This document shows positions 1 through 6,840 of a stretch of DNA of 22,835 nucleotides, piece after piece (position 1 is the stretch's first letter; each line of letters begins with the position of its first letter). The notes beneath the pieces were generated by a model. The model searched no databases. It was not told the DNA's origin and worked only from the letters and a program-made list of their open reading frames with translations. Position numbers and translations under genes: made by a program. Origin of the DNA: Acinetobacter calcoaceticus (lineage in GTDB: Bacteria; Pseudomonadota; Gammaproteobacteria; Pseudomonadales; Moraxellaceae); contig NZ_JADVKT010000016.1 of NCBI RefSeq assembly GCF_016508255.1, positions 1-22,835 of the forward strand, read 5' to 3'.

Positions 1-286
1 GAATTTTTTCATAAATTAAATTAATGAAAAACATTTAAAAACAATAAGAAATAAAGAAAAAATGATCCAAAAAATCCATATATCCATAACACAAATTAAA
101 GTAAAAAAATCATTAGGTTAATTTCACAATATCCTATAAAAAACTTTATTTTATATAAAGACACCACTATCCAAACCAAATAATAAATCAAAGTAATTCA
201 CCAAATTAACATTACAAAAAACAAACATCCAAAATATTTATATGAATATATAAAAATAACACTCTTTTTATAAAAAAGGATGGATT
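1..286. other. A+T-rich intergenic leader
   Basis: This stretch is extremely A+T-rich, with many short A and T runs and no coding potential that I can support on either strand. It carries the promoter region of the gene starting at 287, but I cannot fix a convincing -35/-10 pair because TATA-like hexamers are everywhere. A Shine-Dalgarno-like AAGGATGG lies just before the ATG at 287. No hairpin terminator for an upstream gene was found. Confidence 0.5.
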
Positions 287-712
287 ATGAAAATAGTAAG
301 ATCAAGAAATGGAGTGCTTTATACCCTTTATTCATTATTAAACCCCATTCCATTTGGTTTTTTTGTTGGGGCTTTAATTTTTGATATTACTTATAAAAAT
401 ACAGGCGAAATATTATGGGCCAATGCAGCGAGTTGGCTGGTTGTACTTGGTCTAATCATTGCCATTATCCCTCGATTAATTAATTTATTTTATGTTTGGT
501 TTCGTCCAATACAAAATATTAGGAAAGTTGAAATAACGGGTTTTTTTCTCTACGGTTTTGCCATAGTGAGCGGAATCTTTAATGCTTTTATACATAGTAG
601 AGATGCGTATGGGATTGTTCCTGCTAACGTAATTCTTTCTTTCATCACTGTTTTATTAATTGGTCTTTATTACATATTTGAATCAACTGCTGGAAATGAT
701 GTAGAAGATTAA
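287..712 (+). CDS. DUF2231-like four-helix membrane protein
   Basis: This is a 141-residue inner-membrane protein with about four hydrophobic helices, at roughly residues 18-36, 45-65, 82-100 and 112-132. Short charged loops separate them and the C-terminus is acidic. Length and helix layout fit the DUF2231 family (COG4244), whose biochemical role is not established. AAGGATGG precedes the ATG and decides the start. The next gene, a sorbosone-dehydrogenase-like lipoprotein, begins 12 bases after this stop, so the two are probably one operon. An inferred role is a membrane partner, perhaps an electron-transfer or anchoring component, of that periplasmic enzyme. The family call rests on pattern recognition and could be wrong; the membrane topology is clearer. 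Confidence 0.75.
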   Translation: MKIVRSRNGVLYTLYSLLNPIPFGFFVGALIFDITYKNTGEILWANAASWLVVLGLIIAIIPRLINLFYVWFRPIQNIRKVEITGFFLYGFAIVSGIFNAFIHSRDAYGIVPANVILSFITVLLIGLYYIFESTAGNDVED

Positions 713-724
713 TAGGAAGGGAAT

Positions 725-2032
725 ATGAAAACTATCTATAAAACCACATTATTTTTTTTAATGAACTTAGCACTATTTGGATGTAGTAAAGAAAACGTTG
801 TTGATCTTGATAAACAGTATGGTGCAAATCCAGAGTTACCAGAAGCCCAAAATTATTTAGTTCCTCCTATGAAAGTTCCACGAGGAGTGGGTTGGGCAGA
901 AAATCAAAAACCTGTTGTCGCACAAGGGTTAAAAATTGAAAAAATTGCCGATGGCTTATTACATCCAAGGCAGCTTTACACACTTCCAAATGGCGATATT
1001 TTAGTTGTTGAATCGAATAGCCCTGGTGAAGCACCGACTACGACACCGAAACAGCTTATTGCAAATAAAGTTAAAGGCCTTTCTGGAAAAGGCGGAAAAG
1101 GTGGAAACCAAATAACCTTGCTACGACCAACTGAAACTGGCGAATGGAAACGATATGTTTTCTTAAAAAATCTCTACTCTCCTTTTGGTGTACAGCTCAT
1201 TGGTGACTCTTTATACGTTGCTAATACAAACAATGTCACTAAATATCATTATGTAGAAGGCTCAACTTCCATTAATGAAACGGGCACGGTTCTAGCAGAT
1301 TTACCAGACACGATTAACCATCATTGGACAAAATCTTTAGTCGCCAGTAAAGATGGAACCAAGCTATATGTTGGCGTAGGTTCGAATAGTAATATTGGTG
1401 AAAAAGGTTTAGCTGTTGAATATCGCCGAGCAACTGTACTTGAAGTTGATGTACTTACGGGCGCTAGTCGGATCTATGCAAGTGGAATACGAAATCCAAC
1501 AGGTTTACAAATAGAACCCGAAACCAATCAACTTTTTGCCATAGTAAATGAGCGAGACGAAATTGGTGGAAGTTTAGTCCCTGACTATCTAACTGCTGTA
1601 CAAGATAAAGGTTTCTATGGATGGCCTTATAGTTATTTTGGTCAGCATTTAGATACACGTGTAAAACAACAGCGTCCAGATTTGGTTAAAAAAGCAATTA
1701 AGCCAGATTATTCATTAGGCTCGCATGTTGCACCTTTAGGTTTATGGTTTGCATCGGAAACAACAAATCTTGGTGATCAATTTAAAAAAGGCGCTTTTGT
1801 AAGTAATCACGGTAGTTGGAATAGAACACCTCTAAATGGTTATAACGTTGTGTTTGTCCCCTTTATAAATGGTAAACCAACAGGAATACCTAAGACTGTA
1901 GTGAGTGGTTTCTATTCTCAAGATCAAAAGAGTTTGTATGGCGCACCTGTAGGCCTAACACAAGATCGCTCAGGCGCTTTACTGGTTGCAGATGATGTCG
2001 GAAATATCATTTGGCGAGTAAGTATGCAATAA
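725..2032 (+). CDS. Sorbosone/glucose dehydrogenase-like lipoprotein (PQQ-type beta-propeller)
   Basis: This 435-residue protein opens with a lipoprotein signal peptide: Lys-rich n-region, hydrophobic core and lipobox LFGC with Cys20. It is therefore expected to be anchored in the envelope and face the periplasm. The rest has repeated propeller-blade motifs such as LPNGDILVVES, SPFGVQLIGDSLYVAN, YASGIRNPTGL, GFYGWPYSYFG and LLVADDVGNIIWRVS. These are typical of the soluble PQQ glucose/L-sorbosone dehydrogenase superfamily. The NHH segment near residue 199 and the RNP motif near 257 resemble active-site elements of that family. The likely reaction is PQQ-dependent oxidation of a sugar or aldehyde; the substrate is unknown. 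GGAAGGGA supplies the ribosome site. It is the second gene of a pair with the DUF2231-like protein. Confidence 0.82.
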   Translation: MKTIYKTTLFFLMNLALFGCSKENVVDLDKQYGANPELPEAQNYLVPPMKVPRGVGWAENQKPVVAQGLKIEKIADGLLHPRQLYTLPNGDILVVESNSPGEAPTTTPKQLIANKVKGLSGKGGKGGNQITLLRPTETGEWKRYVFLKNLYSPFGVQLIGDSLYVANTNNVTKYHYVEGSTSINETGTVLADLPDTINHHWTKSLVASKDGTKLYVGVGSNSNIGEKGLAVEYRRATVLEVDVLTGASRIYASGIRNPTGLQIEPETNQLFAIVNERDEIGGSLVPDYLTAVQDKGFYGWPYSYFGQHLDTRVKQQRPDLVKKAIKPDYSLGSHVAPLGLWFASETTNLGDQFKKGAFVSNHGSWNRTPLNGYNVVFVPFINGKPTGIPKTVVSGFYSQDQKSLYGAPVGLTQDRSGALLVADDVGNIIWRVSMQ

Positions 2033-2062
2033 ACTCTAATTAAATTGAGTATAACTTTACAT

Positions 2063-2120
2063 GCTCAAATTTAAGCTGACATTCATTCTTTTTTACTTGA
2101 TTGGCAGTTTAAATTTGAGC
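2063..2120 (+). terminator. Long inverted repeat, possible terminator
   Basis: Perfect 12-bp arms, GCTCAAATTTAA at 2063-2074 and its complement at 2109-2120, enclose a 34-base interior that can extend the stem with two mismatches. A short T-rich run (TTCTTTT) follows. It lies 30 bases after the lipoprotein stop, so it is probably that operon's terminator, although the A+T-rich stem is weaker than usual. Confidence 0.45.
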
Positions 2121-2249
2121 AATTCTTTTGAGAGTACACAGCCCTAAAAATAGCCTGATCATCATTAGATCAAAATATATCCATTGCAACGTCAACACTA
2201 GGTGTAAATAAATTTATATTTTCTTGCACTCTATCTATTTTTATGTATG

Positions 2250-2267
2250 ATTGAGTAATCACTCAAT
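2250..2267. promoter_or_regulatory. Palindromic operator before the TetR gene
   Basis: ATTGAGT-AATC-ACTCAAT is a perfect dyad with 7-bp arms and a 4-bp centre, ending 14 bases before the regulator's ATG. The TGAGT/ACTCA half-sites recur before the next gene (2895-2916). This position and repetition suggest negative autoregulation by the TetR protein. The spacing is 4 bp shorter than in the second copy. Confidence 0.65.
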
Positions 2268-2281
2268 TAAAATGTTTGTAT

Positions 2282-2851
2282 ATGGCTCGTCCTCGTAGTG
2301 AAGATAAACGTAATGCAATTTTAAGTGCTGCTATTGAAACATTGGCAGAGCTTGGAGAGCGTGCGTCTACCTCAAAAATTGCTAAAGTCGCTGGCGTGGC
2401 AGAAGGTACTTTATTTACCTATTTTAGTAATAAAGAAGAACTGCTTAACCAGTTATATCTTTCGCTAAAGGCCGAACTTCGTCAGGTTATGATGGATGGT
2501 TACCCTACTCAATCAGACCTGCAAACACAAATGTCACATATCTGGCAAAGCTATTTGGACTGGAGTTTGGATGCCCCACAAAAACGTAAAGTGATGGCAC
2601 AGCTGTCAACCTCTGAACAAATTACTGAACAGAGTAAGCAAATTGGCATGCAAACCTTTTGTGACCTGACCCAAAACATTCAAGACCGTATTAACGATGG
2701 CAAATTAAGAGATTACCCACCGTTATTTATTGCTTCAATTTTAGGTGCGCTTGCCGAAGTTACACTGAATTTTATTGCCCAAGACCCTTCCCAAGCCGAG
2801 CGTTATCGCAAATCTGGTTTTGAAGCGTTTTGGCATGCTGTCTCGATATAG
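2282..2851 (+). CDS. TetR-family repressor, RamR-like
   Basis: From the ATG at 2282 this is a 189-residue TetR/AcrR repressor. An in-frame TTG two codons upstream is less likely because family members begin MARP. The N-terminal domain holds the helix-turn-helix, with recognition segment AGVAEGTLFTYFSNKEEL around residues 37-54. The C-terminal ligand domain ends GFEAFWHAV. From memory, Klebsiella/Salmonella RamR has the same MARP-SEDK opening, GVAEGTLF-YF segment and GFEA-W ending, so this is a RamR-type protein rather than a generic TetR. Palindromes before this gene and before the downstream hydrolase gene suggest that it represses both. No clear Shine-Dalgarno is visible. The ligand is unknown; RamR binds bile acids and drugs in enterics, but that does not establish the ligand here. 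Confidence 0.85.
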   Translation: MARPRSEDKRNAILSAAIETLAELGERASTSKIAKVAGVAEGTLFTYFSNKEELLNQLYLSLKAELRQVMMDGYPTQSDLQTQMSHIWQSYLDWSLDAPQKRKVMAQLSTSEQITEQSKQIGMQTFCDLTQNIQDRINDGKLRDYPPLFIASILGALAEVTLNFIAQDPSQAERYRKSGFEAFWHAVSI

Positions 2852-2860
2852 ATAAAAGTT

Positions 2861-2885
2861 AAGGATGCACGGCGTCCTTATTTTT
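2861..2885 (+). terminator. Rho-independent terminator of the TetR gene
   Basis: AAGGATGC pairs with GCGTCCTT (one G-T wobble) around a 3-base loop and is followed by TATTTTT. It starts 10 bases after the stop codon, so the regulator and the downstream hydrolase are probably separate transcripts. Confidence 0.8.
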
Positions 2886-2894
2886 GAATGAATT

Positions 2895-2916
2895 AATGAG
2901 TGATTAAATACTCATT
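2895..2916. promoter_or_regulatory. RamR-type operator before the MBL-fold gene
   Basis: AATGAGT and ACTCATT form a perfect dyad with 8 bp between the arms. Read as ATGAGTG-N6-TACTCAT it differs by one base from the RamR operator I recall from Salmonella (ATGAGTG-N6-CACTCAT). It lies 77 bases before the hydrolase start, after the regulator's terminator, so it should control that gene's own promoter. Confidence 0.65.
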
Positions 2917-2992
2917 TAAATTAATCTAAATAAGCACTTAGCCCAAGTTCTTATTTGCACATATAGGTTTGTTCCAATAAAGGAAAAACAAG

Positions 2993-4012
2993 ATGACTAT
3001 TTCAAATACAACAGAGCTACCTTCTCCCTTAATGCCATCTCAGCAACAAAATGGTAAATTTAGAAATACACGCCCGAACCAGCACAAACCGTCTTTCGGA
3101 AAAACACTGGGGTTAATGTGGAAATTTTTATTTAACAAACCAAAAGACACGGTACCTAACCGAAGCATTCCTGTTTTAAGTTTGTCAAAAGAACAACTTT
3201 TGAGTGCGCCTGATCGTTCCCTATTTCGTCTTGGGCATTCAACCATCTTGTTAAAATTACGTAATGAGTTTTGGTTAACCGACCCTGTTTTTTCAGAACG
3301 TGCCTCGCCTTTTCAGTGGATTGGCCCGAAACGTTTTCACCAACCGCCTATTAACATTGCCGACTTACCGCCCATTAAAGGCGTGATCTTATCGCATAAC
3401 CACTACGACCATTTGGACTATCACGCGGTTATGCAGCTTAAAGATAAAGTCGAGCATTTCTTAACGCCTCTTGGCGTGGGTGACACACTCATTCGATGGG
3501 GAGTGCCGGCAGAAAAGGTTCAACAACTCGACTGGTGGGACACTACCCATGTAGATGGGCTTGAACTGGTTGCTACCCCTGCCCATCACTTTTCTGGTCG
3601 AGGCATGGGTGATAGCAATGCAACGCTTTGGGCATCTTGGGTGATTATTGATAATGATCTACGGGTGTTTTTTAGCGGAGACACGGGTTATTTCGATGGT
3701 TTTAAAGAGATTGGACATCGTTATGGTCCCTTCGATCTTACCATGCTAGAAACTGGAGCTTATGACCCTGAGTGGCCCGATGTTCACATGCAACCCGAGC
3801 AAACGTTGCAAGCGCATATTGATTTAAAAGGACGTCATTTGTTGCCTGTACATAACGGGACTTTTGACTTAGCGCTGCATGCTTGGGACGACCCGTTTGA
3901 ACGAATTGTCGGATTGGCTAAACAAAACGAGTTAGCGATTAGTACGCCTCAGATGGGTGAAGTATTGAATTTAAACGAGCCAAATGTCGAAAATTATTGG
4001 TGGCGTTCGTAG
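2993..4012 (+). CDS. MBL-fold metallo-hydrolase, RomA/NAPE-PLD-like
   Basis: This 339-residue protein belongs to the metallo-beta-lactamase superfamily, UlaG/NAPE-PLD branch (COG2220). The metal motif HNHYDH has His135, His137, Asp139 and His140; further likely ligands are His198 or His199, Asp230 in FSGDTG, and His287 in LPVHNGTF. The segment TDPVFSERASPFQWIGPKRF is typical of NAPE-PLD and enterobacterial RomA proteins. A hydrophobic stretch near residues 38-48 could touch the membrane, and there is no clear signal peptide. AAGGAA sets the start. The reaction is probably hydrolysis of a phosphodiester or lipid-like substrate; the natural substrate is unknown. A RamR-like regulator and operator lie directly upstream, as romA lies next to ramR in Klebsiella. 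Confidence 0.85.
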   Translation: MTISNTTELPSPLMPSQQQNGKFRNTRPNQHKPSFGKTLGLMWKFLFNKPKDTVPNRSIPVLSLSKEQLLSAPDRSLFRLGHSTILLKLRNEFWLTDPVFSERASPFQWIGPKRFHQPPINIADLPPIKGVILSHNHYDHLDYHAVMQLKDKVEHFLTPLGVGDTLIRWGVPAEKVQQLDWWDTTHVDGLELVATPAHHFSGRGMGDSNATLWASWVIIDNDLRVFFSGDTGYFDGFKEIGHRYGPFDLTMLETGAYDPEWPDVHMQPEQTLQAHIDLKGRHLLPVHNGTFDLALHAWDDPFERIVGLAKQNELAISTPQMGEVLNLNEPNVENYWWRS

Positions 4013-4028
4013 GTTCAAGAAATTATTT

Positions 4029-4057
4029 GGAGAGTAAAATTCATTCTTTTACTCTCC
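4029..4057. terminator. Hairpin terminator between convergent genes
   Basis: GGAGAGTAAAA and its exact complement form an 11-bp stem with a 7-base loop, starting 16 bases after the hydrolase stop. The T content sits mainly in the stem's 3' arm, with only a short T-rich tail. The gene at 4070-4459 converges on it, so it may act in both directions. Confidence 0.7.
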
Positions 4058-4069
4058 TATCTTAAATTT

Positions 4070-4459
4070 TTAACTTGTTTTATGTGCCTTCCAAGGAAAC
4101 TTAACAGTGCACAAAACAAAAACTAGAAATAAAACTTGAGAAATATACATATAATTGAACAAGTCTCGACCAACTTTTAATATAATCCAAGTGTTATGAA
4201 TGACATCACTAAATATAATTAAAAAAGTTAGAATTAAACCAATACGAGGTCTATAAAATAGAAGAATTGCTGCAATTGGATCGATAAAAGTTAAAGATGT
4301 CCAATAAATACAAGTAAATAGTGGTAAATTGTTATAATCCCAAAACAAACCATGTATCAAAACTGTTTGCAAATGGTTGAACCCTGCACCGATAAGACAA
4401 ACTGCATAAATACATCTAACAATAAATTCAGTTTTCAAAACAACTCTCTTATTCATCAT
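4070..4459 (-). CDS. Small multi-pass membrane protein of unknown function
   Basis: I do not recognise this 129-residue protein. It is strongly hydrophobic, with about four predicted membrane helices near residues 10-32, 45-65, 72-92 and 103-120. The N-terminus is basic (MMNKRVVLK) and the C-terminus ends KFPWKAHKTS. The two consecutive ATG codons leave the exact start open by one codon, and the ribosome site is weak. The overall look recalls small DoxX-like or uncharacterised Acinetobacter membrane proteins, but I see no diagnostic motif. It stands alone on the minus strand, with a terminator on the convergent side and A+T-rich DNA upstream. Confidence 0.65.
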   Translation of the reverse strand: MMNKRVVLKTEFIVRCIYAVCLIGAGFNHLQTVLIHGLFWDYNNLPLFTCIYWTSLTFIDPIAAILLFYRPRIGLILTFLIIFSDVIHNTWIILKVGRDLFNYMYISQVLFLVFVLCTVKFPWKAHKTS

Positions 4460-4491
4460 CGTGCTATGTAAAAAATATTTTTATTTAAGTA

Positions 4492-4510
4492 GGATGTTTT
4501 AAATACATCC
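4492..4510. repeat. Short inverted repeat in an intergenic gap
   Basis: GGATGT and ACATCC face each other across seven bases in the A+T-rich gap between two minus-strand genes. It may be a weak hairpin or an operator near the promoter of the gene ending at 4070. No regulator can be assigned. Confidence 0.25.
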
Positions 4511-4595
4511 AAATAAAACAATATATTAAAATTAATTATAATCTTTTAAGTAGTACCTTTATGCCCAGTTTTTAATTTATTTTAAACTGAATAAA

Positions 4596-4627
4596 GAAAA
4601 TGTAGTGGAGTTAACCACCACATTTTC
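4596..4627 (-). terminator. Terminator of the cytoplasmic DJ-1/PfpI gene
   Basis: GAAAATGTAGTGG and CCACCACATTTTC form a 13-bp stem with a single mismatch and a 6-base loop. Read on the minus strand, it lies 12 bases after the stop at 4640 and its distal arm runs into a TTTTCTTTATT tract. Confidence 0.75.
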
Positions 4628-4639
4628 AAATATAAGAAG

Positions 4640-5329
4640 TTAAACATTTAAAGTTTCTATTATCGCTAAAGCTGTTTTTTTAGCAGAAAATGGGTTTTGT
4701 CCCGTAATTAAGTTGCCGTCTTTAACAACATGAGGCGCAAATGGAACAAAAGCCTTTTCATAATGAGCGCCGTATTCTTTAGCAAGCTCTTCGGCATTAT
4801 AGGGAACCTTTTTAGCGACACCCGCCAAAACTTCCTCACTCCAAGCAAAGCCAGTTAACTTTTTACCCTCTATAAGACGTTTACCATTTGAAAGCCGTAC
4901 ATTGAGTAAGCCGCAATAGCCGTGGCAAACACTTGAAACAATGCCACCTTTTTCATAAATGTTTTTGGTGATTTCTTGTAGTTCCGGGTTATCTAAGAAA
5001 TCCCACATCACGCCATGACCGCCCGTGTAGTAAATCACGTCATAATCTTGCCAATTGATATCTGAAGGTTTATGGGTGTTGGCCAGTAAAGTCATAAATG
5101 CTTGATCATCTTCTCTCGCTTTTACCGATTTATCGGCAACTAAAGCGCCTAATGATTTTGGTTCAATCGGCGTTTTTCCACCATTTGGACTCACAATATC
5201 TTGAATATAATCTTGTTTTTCGAACTCATCATAGGCATGAGTAAGTTCACCTAACCATAGACCTGTCGGTTCATCTACATCTTTATAGCGTGAAATATTG
5301 GTCACGACATGTAATACGCGTTTAGACAT
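4640..5329 (-). CDS. DJ-1/PfpI family protein, cytoplasmic (Hsp31/glyoxalase III-like)
   Basis: This 229-residue protein has the DJ-1/PfpI (class I glutamine amidotransferase-like) fold. The nucleophile elbow is SVCHG, with Cys135 and His136, and a conserved acid sits at Glu28 in GLWLGELTHAY. The YYTGGHGVMWDF segment (about 100-111) and the ITGQNPFSA ending are typical of Hsp31-type members, which include cofactor-free glyoxalases (methylglyoxal to lactate) and chaperones. No signal peptide is present, so it is cytoplasmic. GAGGTG before the ATG supports the start. It is transcribed divergently from the MerR gene, from a promoter with a 19-bp spacer and MerR-type dyad (5441-5471). Its closest relative in the window is the exported protein at 5979. 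The glyoxalase activity is inferred from family. Confidence 0.87.
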   Translation of the reverse strand: MSKRVLHVVTNISRYKDVDEPTGLWLGELTHAYDEFEKQDYIQDIVSPNGGKTPIEPKSLGALVADKSVKAREDDQAFMTLLANTHKPSDINWQDYDVIYYTGGHGVMWDFLDNPELQEITKNIYEKGGIVSSVCHGYCGLLNVRLSNGKRLIEGKKLTGFAWSEEVLAGVAKKVPYNAEELAKEYGAHYEKAFVPFAPHVVKDGNLITGQNPFSAKKTALAIIETLNV

Positions 5330-5440
5330 TTTTTCACCTCATTCTTGATATTTATAATTCTATTCTTTAGTCCATCAAAGCATAGAAACCTGTTACTGAA
5401 AGTGTGTGCTTGGTAAAGTTATGAACCTTGCTTTTACAAC

Positions 5441-5471
5441 ACTATAAGTCTAAAGTTACCTTGAATGTTAA
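5441..5471 (-). promoter_or_regulatory. MerR-type promoter, 19-bp spacer (DJ-1 gene)
   Basis: On the minus strand TTAACA (5466-5471) and TATAGT (5441-5446) are separated by exactly 19 bp. The spacer carries the imperfect dyad ATTCAAG-GTAA-CTTTAGA (left arm overlapping the last base of the -35) and matches the spacer of the 11146 promoter at 15 of 19 positions. It drives the DJ-1 gene at 4640-5329 with a leader of about 105 bases. It also overlaps the expected start region of merR, so the same protein could repress or tune its own gene. Confidence 0.7.
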
Positions 5472-5485
5472 GAGAGTATGTGGCT

Positions 5486-5902
5486 ATGAATATTAGCGAG
5501 TTATCGAAACTAAGCGGTTTAACGACCCCTACAATTCGTTATTATGAACAGATTAAGCTCTTGCCTAAAGCAAAAAGAAAATCGAATGGCTACCGCGAAT
5601 ATACCGATAACGATTTAAAGCAACTCTCTTTAATTCAACAGGCCCAGCAAGTCGGGTTTTCTTTGGCAGAAATTAAAGCCTTTTTACCGTCAAAAGTTGC
5701 CACTTGGAACCATGATGCCCTCATCCAAACACTTGAATCCAAAATTGAAGAAATAGAACTTTTAGAACAGAAACTCAAAGTTAGTAAGCAAAATTTACGC
5801 AATATGGTCGAAGCTATTAATAACAAACCAGATGAAATTACATGTGAAGAAAATGCAGAACGACTCATGAATCTCTATTACGACAAAGCAAAATCACCGT
5901 AA
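5486..5902 (+). CDS. MerR-family regulator, probable AdhR/NmlR-like electrophile sensor
   Basis: From the ATG at 5486 this is a 138-residue MerR protein; an in-frame ATG at 5465 overlaps the divergent promoter, and AGAGAG fits the later start better. The winged helix-turn-helix begins MNISELSKLSGLTTPTIRYY and continues with the wing SNGYREYT; a long coiled-coil dimerisation helix covers about residues 75-112. The only cysteine is Cys120, near the C-terminus. Five promoters nearby carry a MerR-type 19-bp spacer with a CTTAAAG-N4-CTTTAAG-like dyad, the motif I recall for Bacillus AdhR, so this protein is the natural candidate activator. In an ungapped alignment the AdhR sensing Cys52 position is Gln52 here, so any thiol sensing would have to use another residue. 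Confidence 0.85.
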   Translation: MNISELSKLSGLTTPTIRYYEQIKLLPKAKRKSNGYREYTDNDLKQLSLIQQAQQVGFSLAEIKAFLPSKVATWNHDALIQTLESKIEEIELLEQKLKVSKQNLRNMVEAINNKPDEITCEENAERLMNLYYDKAKSP

Positions 5903-5917
5903 TTTCTTAGAGACCTA

Positions 5918-5948
5918 TTGACCTTAAAGTACGCTTTAAACATACGAT
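5918..5948 (+). promoter_or_regulatory. MerR-type promoter, 19-bp spacer (exported DJ-1 gene)
   Basis: TTGACC (5918-5923), a 19-bp spacer and TACGAT (5943-5948) precede the exported DJ-1 gene. The dyad CTTAAAG-TACG-CTTTAAA matches 13 of 14 arm positions of CTTAAAG-N4-CTTTAAG. Transcription would start near 5955, only 16 bases after the merR stop, so this gene has its own promoter. Confidence 0.78.
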
Positions 5949-5978
5949 GGATAACAGGTGATTGATGAGGAACCTGTC

Positions 5979-6785
5979 ATGTTTAAAGTTTGGGATTTTC
6001 AGCGTTGGTTAACAATTATTTTTGCCATTTTTTTAACTTCAAATATGGTACATGCCGCCGAGTCAGATAAGACTCAAAGCCTTGCCAAAGCAAATGGAAA
6101 AATTTTAGTCATAATGACTAATCACTCGGCTTACCCTTCCCGTGCGGACAAAACAGGACTTTGGTTAACTGAACTCACCCATTTTTACGATGTGGCATTA
6201 GCTGCTGGCTATGAAATGGATTTTGTAAGTCCTTTAGGTGGTCAGGTTCCCTTAGATGAACGTAGCTTAAAGTCTATTTACTTAGATAAATCAGCGCGAG
6301 ATCATTTAGCCGACCCAACATTTATGCAGCAGTTAAAGACAACATTAGCTCCAAATGCCATTAATCCTAAACAGTACAAAGCCATTTACTATACTGGTGG
6401 TCACGGAACTATGTGGGATTTCCCAAACAATAAAGCCTTGCAAAACATTAGTGAACAGATCTATCGCCAAGGTGGAATAGTTTCAGCGGTATGTCACGGC
6501 GTGGGTGGTTTATTGCCTTTGCAGGATGAAAATGGCAAACCTTTAATTGCAGGTAGAACCGTTACTGGTTTTGCAAATATTGAAGAAACGCTGTCTGGTA
6601 TTAAGTCTCAAGTTCCTTTTTCTCTACAAAATGGACTCATTGAACGTGGAGCACACTACAAACAAGCATTTATTCCTTTTACCTCGTATGTGGTTTCAGA
6701 CGACAGAATTATTACGGGACAAAACCCTCAGTCGAGTAAAGAAATCGCCGAAGCGGTCATTAAACGTTTAAGTACCCTTCGATAA
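5979..6785 (+). CDS. DJ-1/PfpI family protein with signal peptide (periplasmic)
   Basis: From the ATG at 5979 this is a 268-residue protein. GAGGAA at 5967-5972 supports that start over an in-frame GTG at 5958, which would lie almost at the predicted transcription start. The N-terminus is a Sec-type signal peptide: basic start, hydrophobic core around residues 10-20, and a probable cleavage site after VHA or VHAA near residues 26-27. The mature part is a DJ-1/PfpI domain with Glu65 in GLWLTELTHFY, GGHGTMWDF near 141-149, and the nucleophile motif AVCHG with Cys172 and His173. It closely resembles the cytoplasmic protein at 4640 and is probably its envelope counterpart. The likely role is detoxifying reactive carbonyls or protecting proteins in the periplasm, inferred from family and from the shared promoter type. 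Confidence 0.87.
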   Translation: MFKVWDFQRWLTIIFAIFLTSNMVHAAESDKTQSLAKANGKILVIMTNHSAYPSRADKTGLWLTELTHFYDVALAAGYEMDFVSPLGGQVPLDERSLKSIYLDKSARDHLADPTFMQQLKTTLAPNAINPKQYKAIYYTGGHGTMWDFPNNKALQNISEQIYRQGGIVSAVCHGVGGLLPLQDENGKPLIAGRTVTGFANIEETLSGIKSQVPFSLQNGLIERGAHYKQAFIPFTSYVVSDDRIITGQNPQSSKEIAEAVIKRLSTLR

Positions 6786-6791
6786 ATCAAA

Positions 6792-6828
6792 AAAGAGGAA
6801 TTACAGGGTTGGTCTGTAATTCCTCTTT
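6792..6828. terminator. Bidirectional terminator
   Basis: A perfect 15-bp stem (AAAGAGGAATTACAG and its complement) with a 7-base loop GGTTGGT lies between two convergent genes. The A-rich left flank and CTTTGATG right flank let it work in both directions, best on the minus strand where it ends in a run of Ts. Confidence 0.88.
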
Positions 6829-6840
6829 GATGTAAAAATA

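Noticed and set aside
4070..4459. Naming the small membrane protein as a DoxX-family protein
   Set aside because: Hydrophobicity and size agree, but I see no motif specific to DoxX, so it is left unnamed.
5414..5458. Direct repeat TAAAGTTA at 5414-5421 and 5451-5458 before merR
   Set aside because: Only the second copy sits in a 19-bp-spacer promoter. The first has no dyad partner and the motif is short for this base composition.
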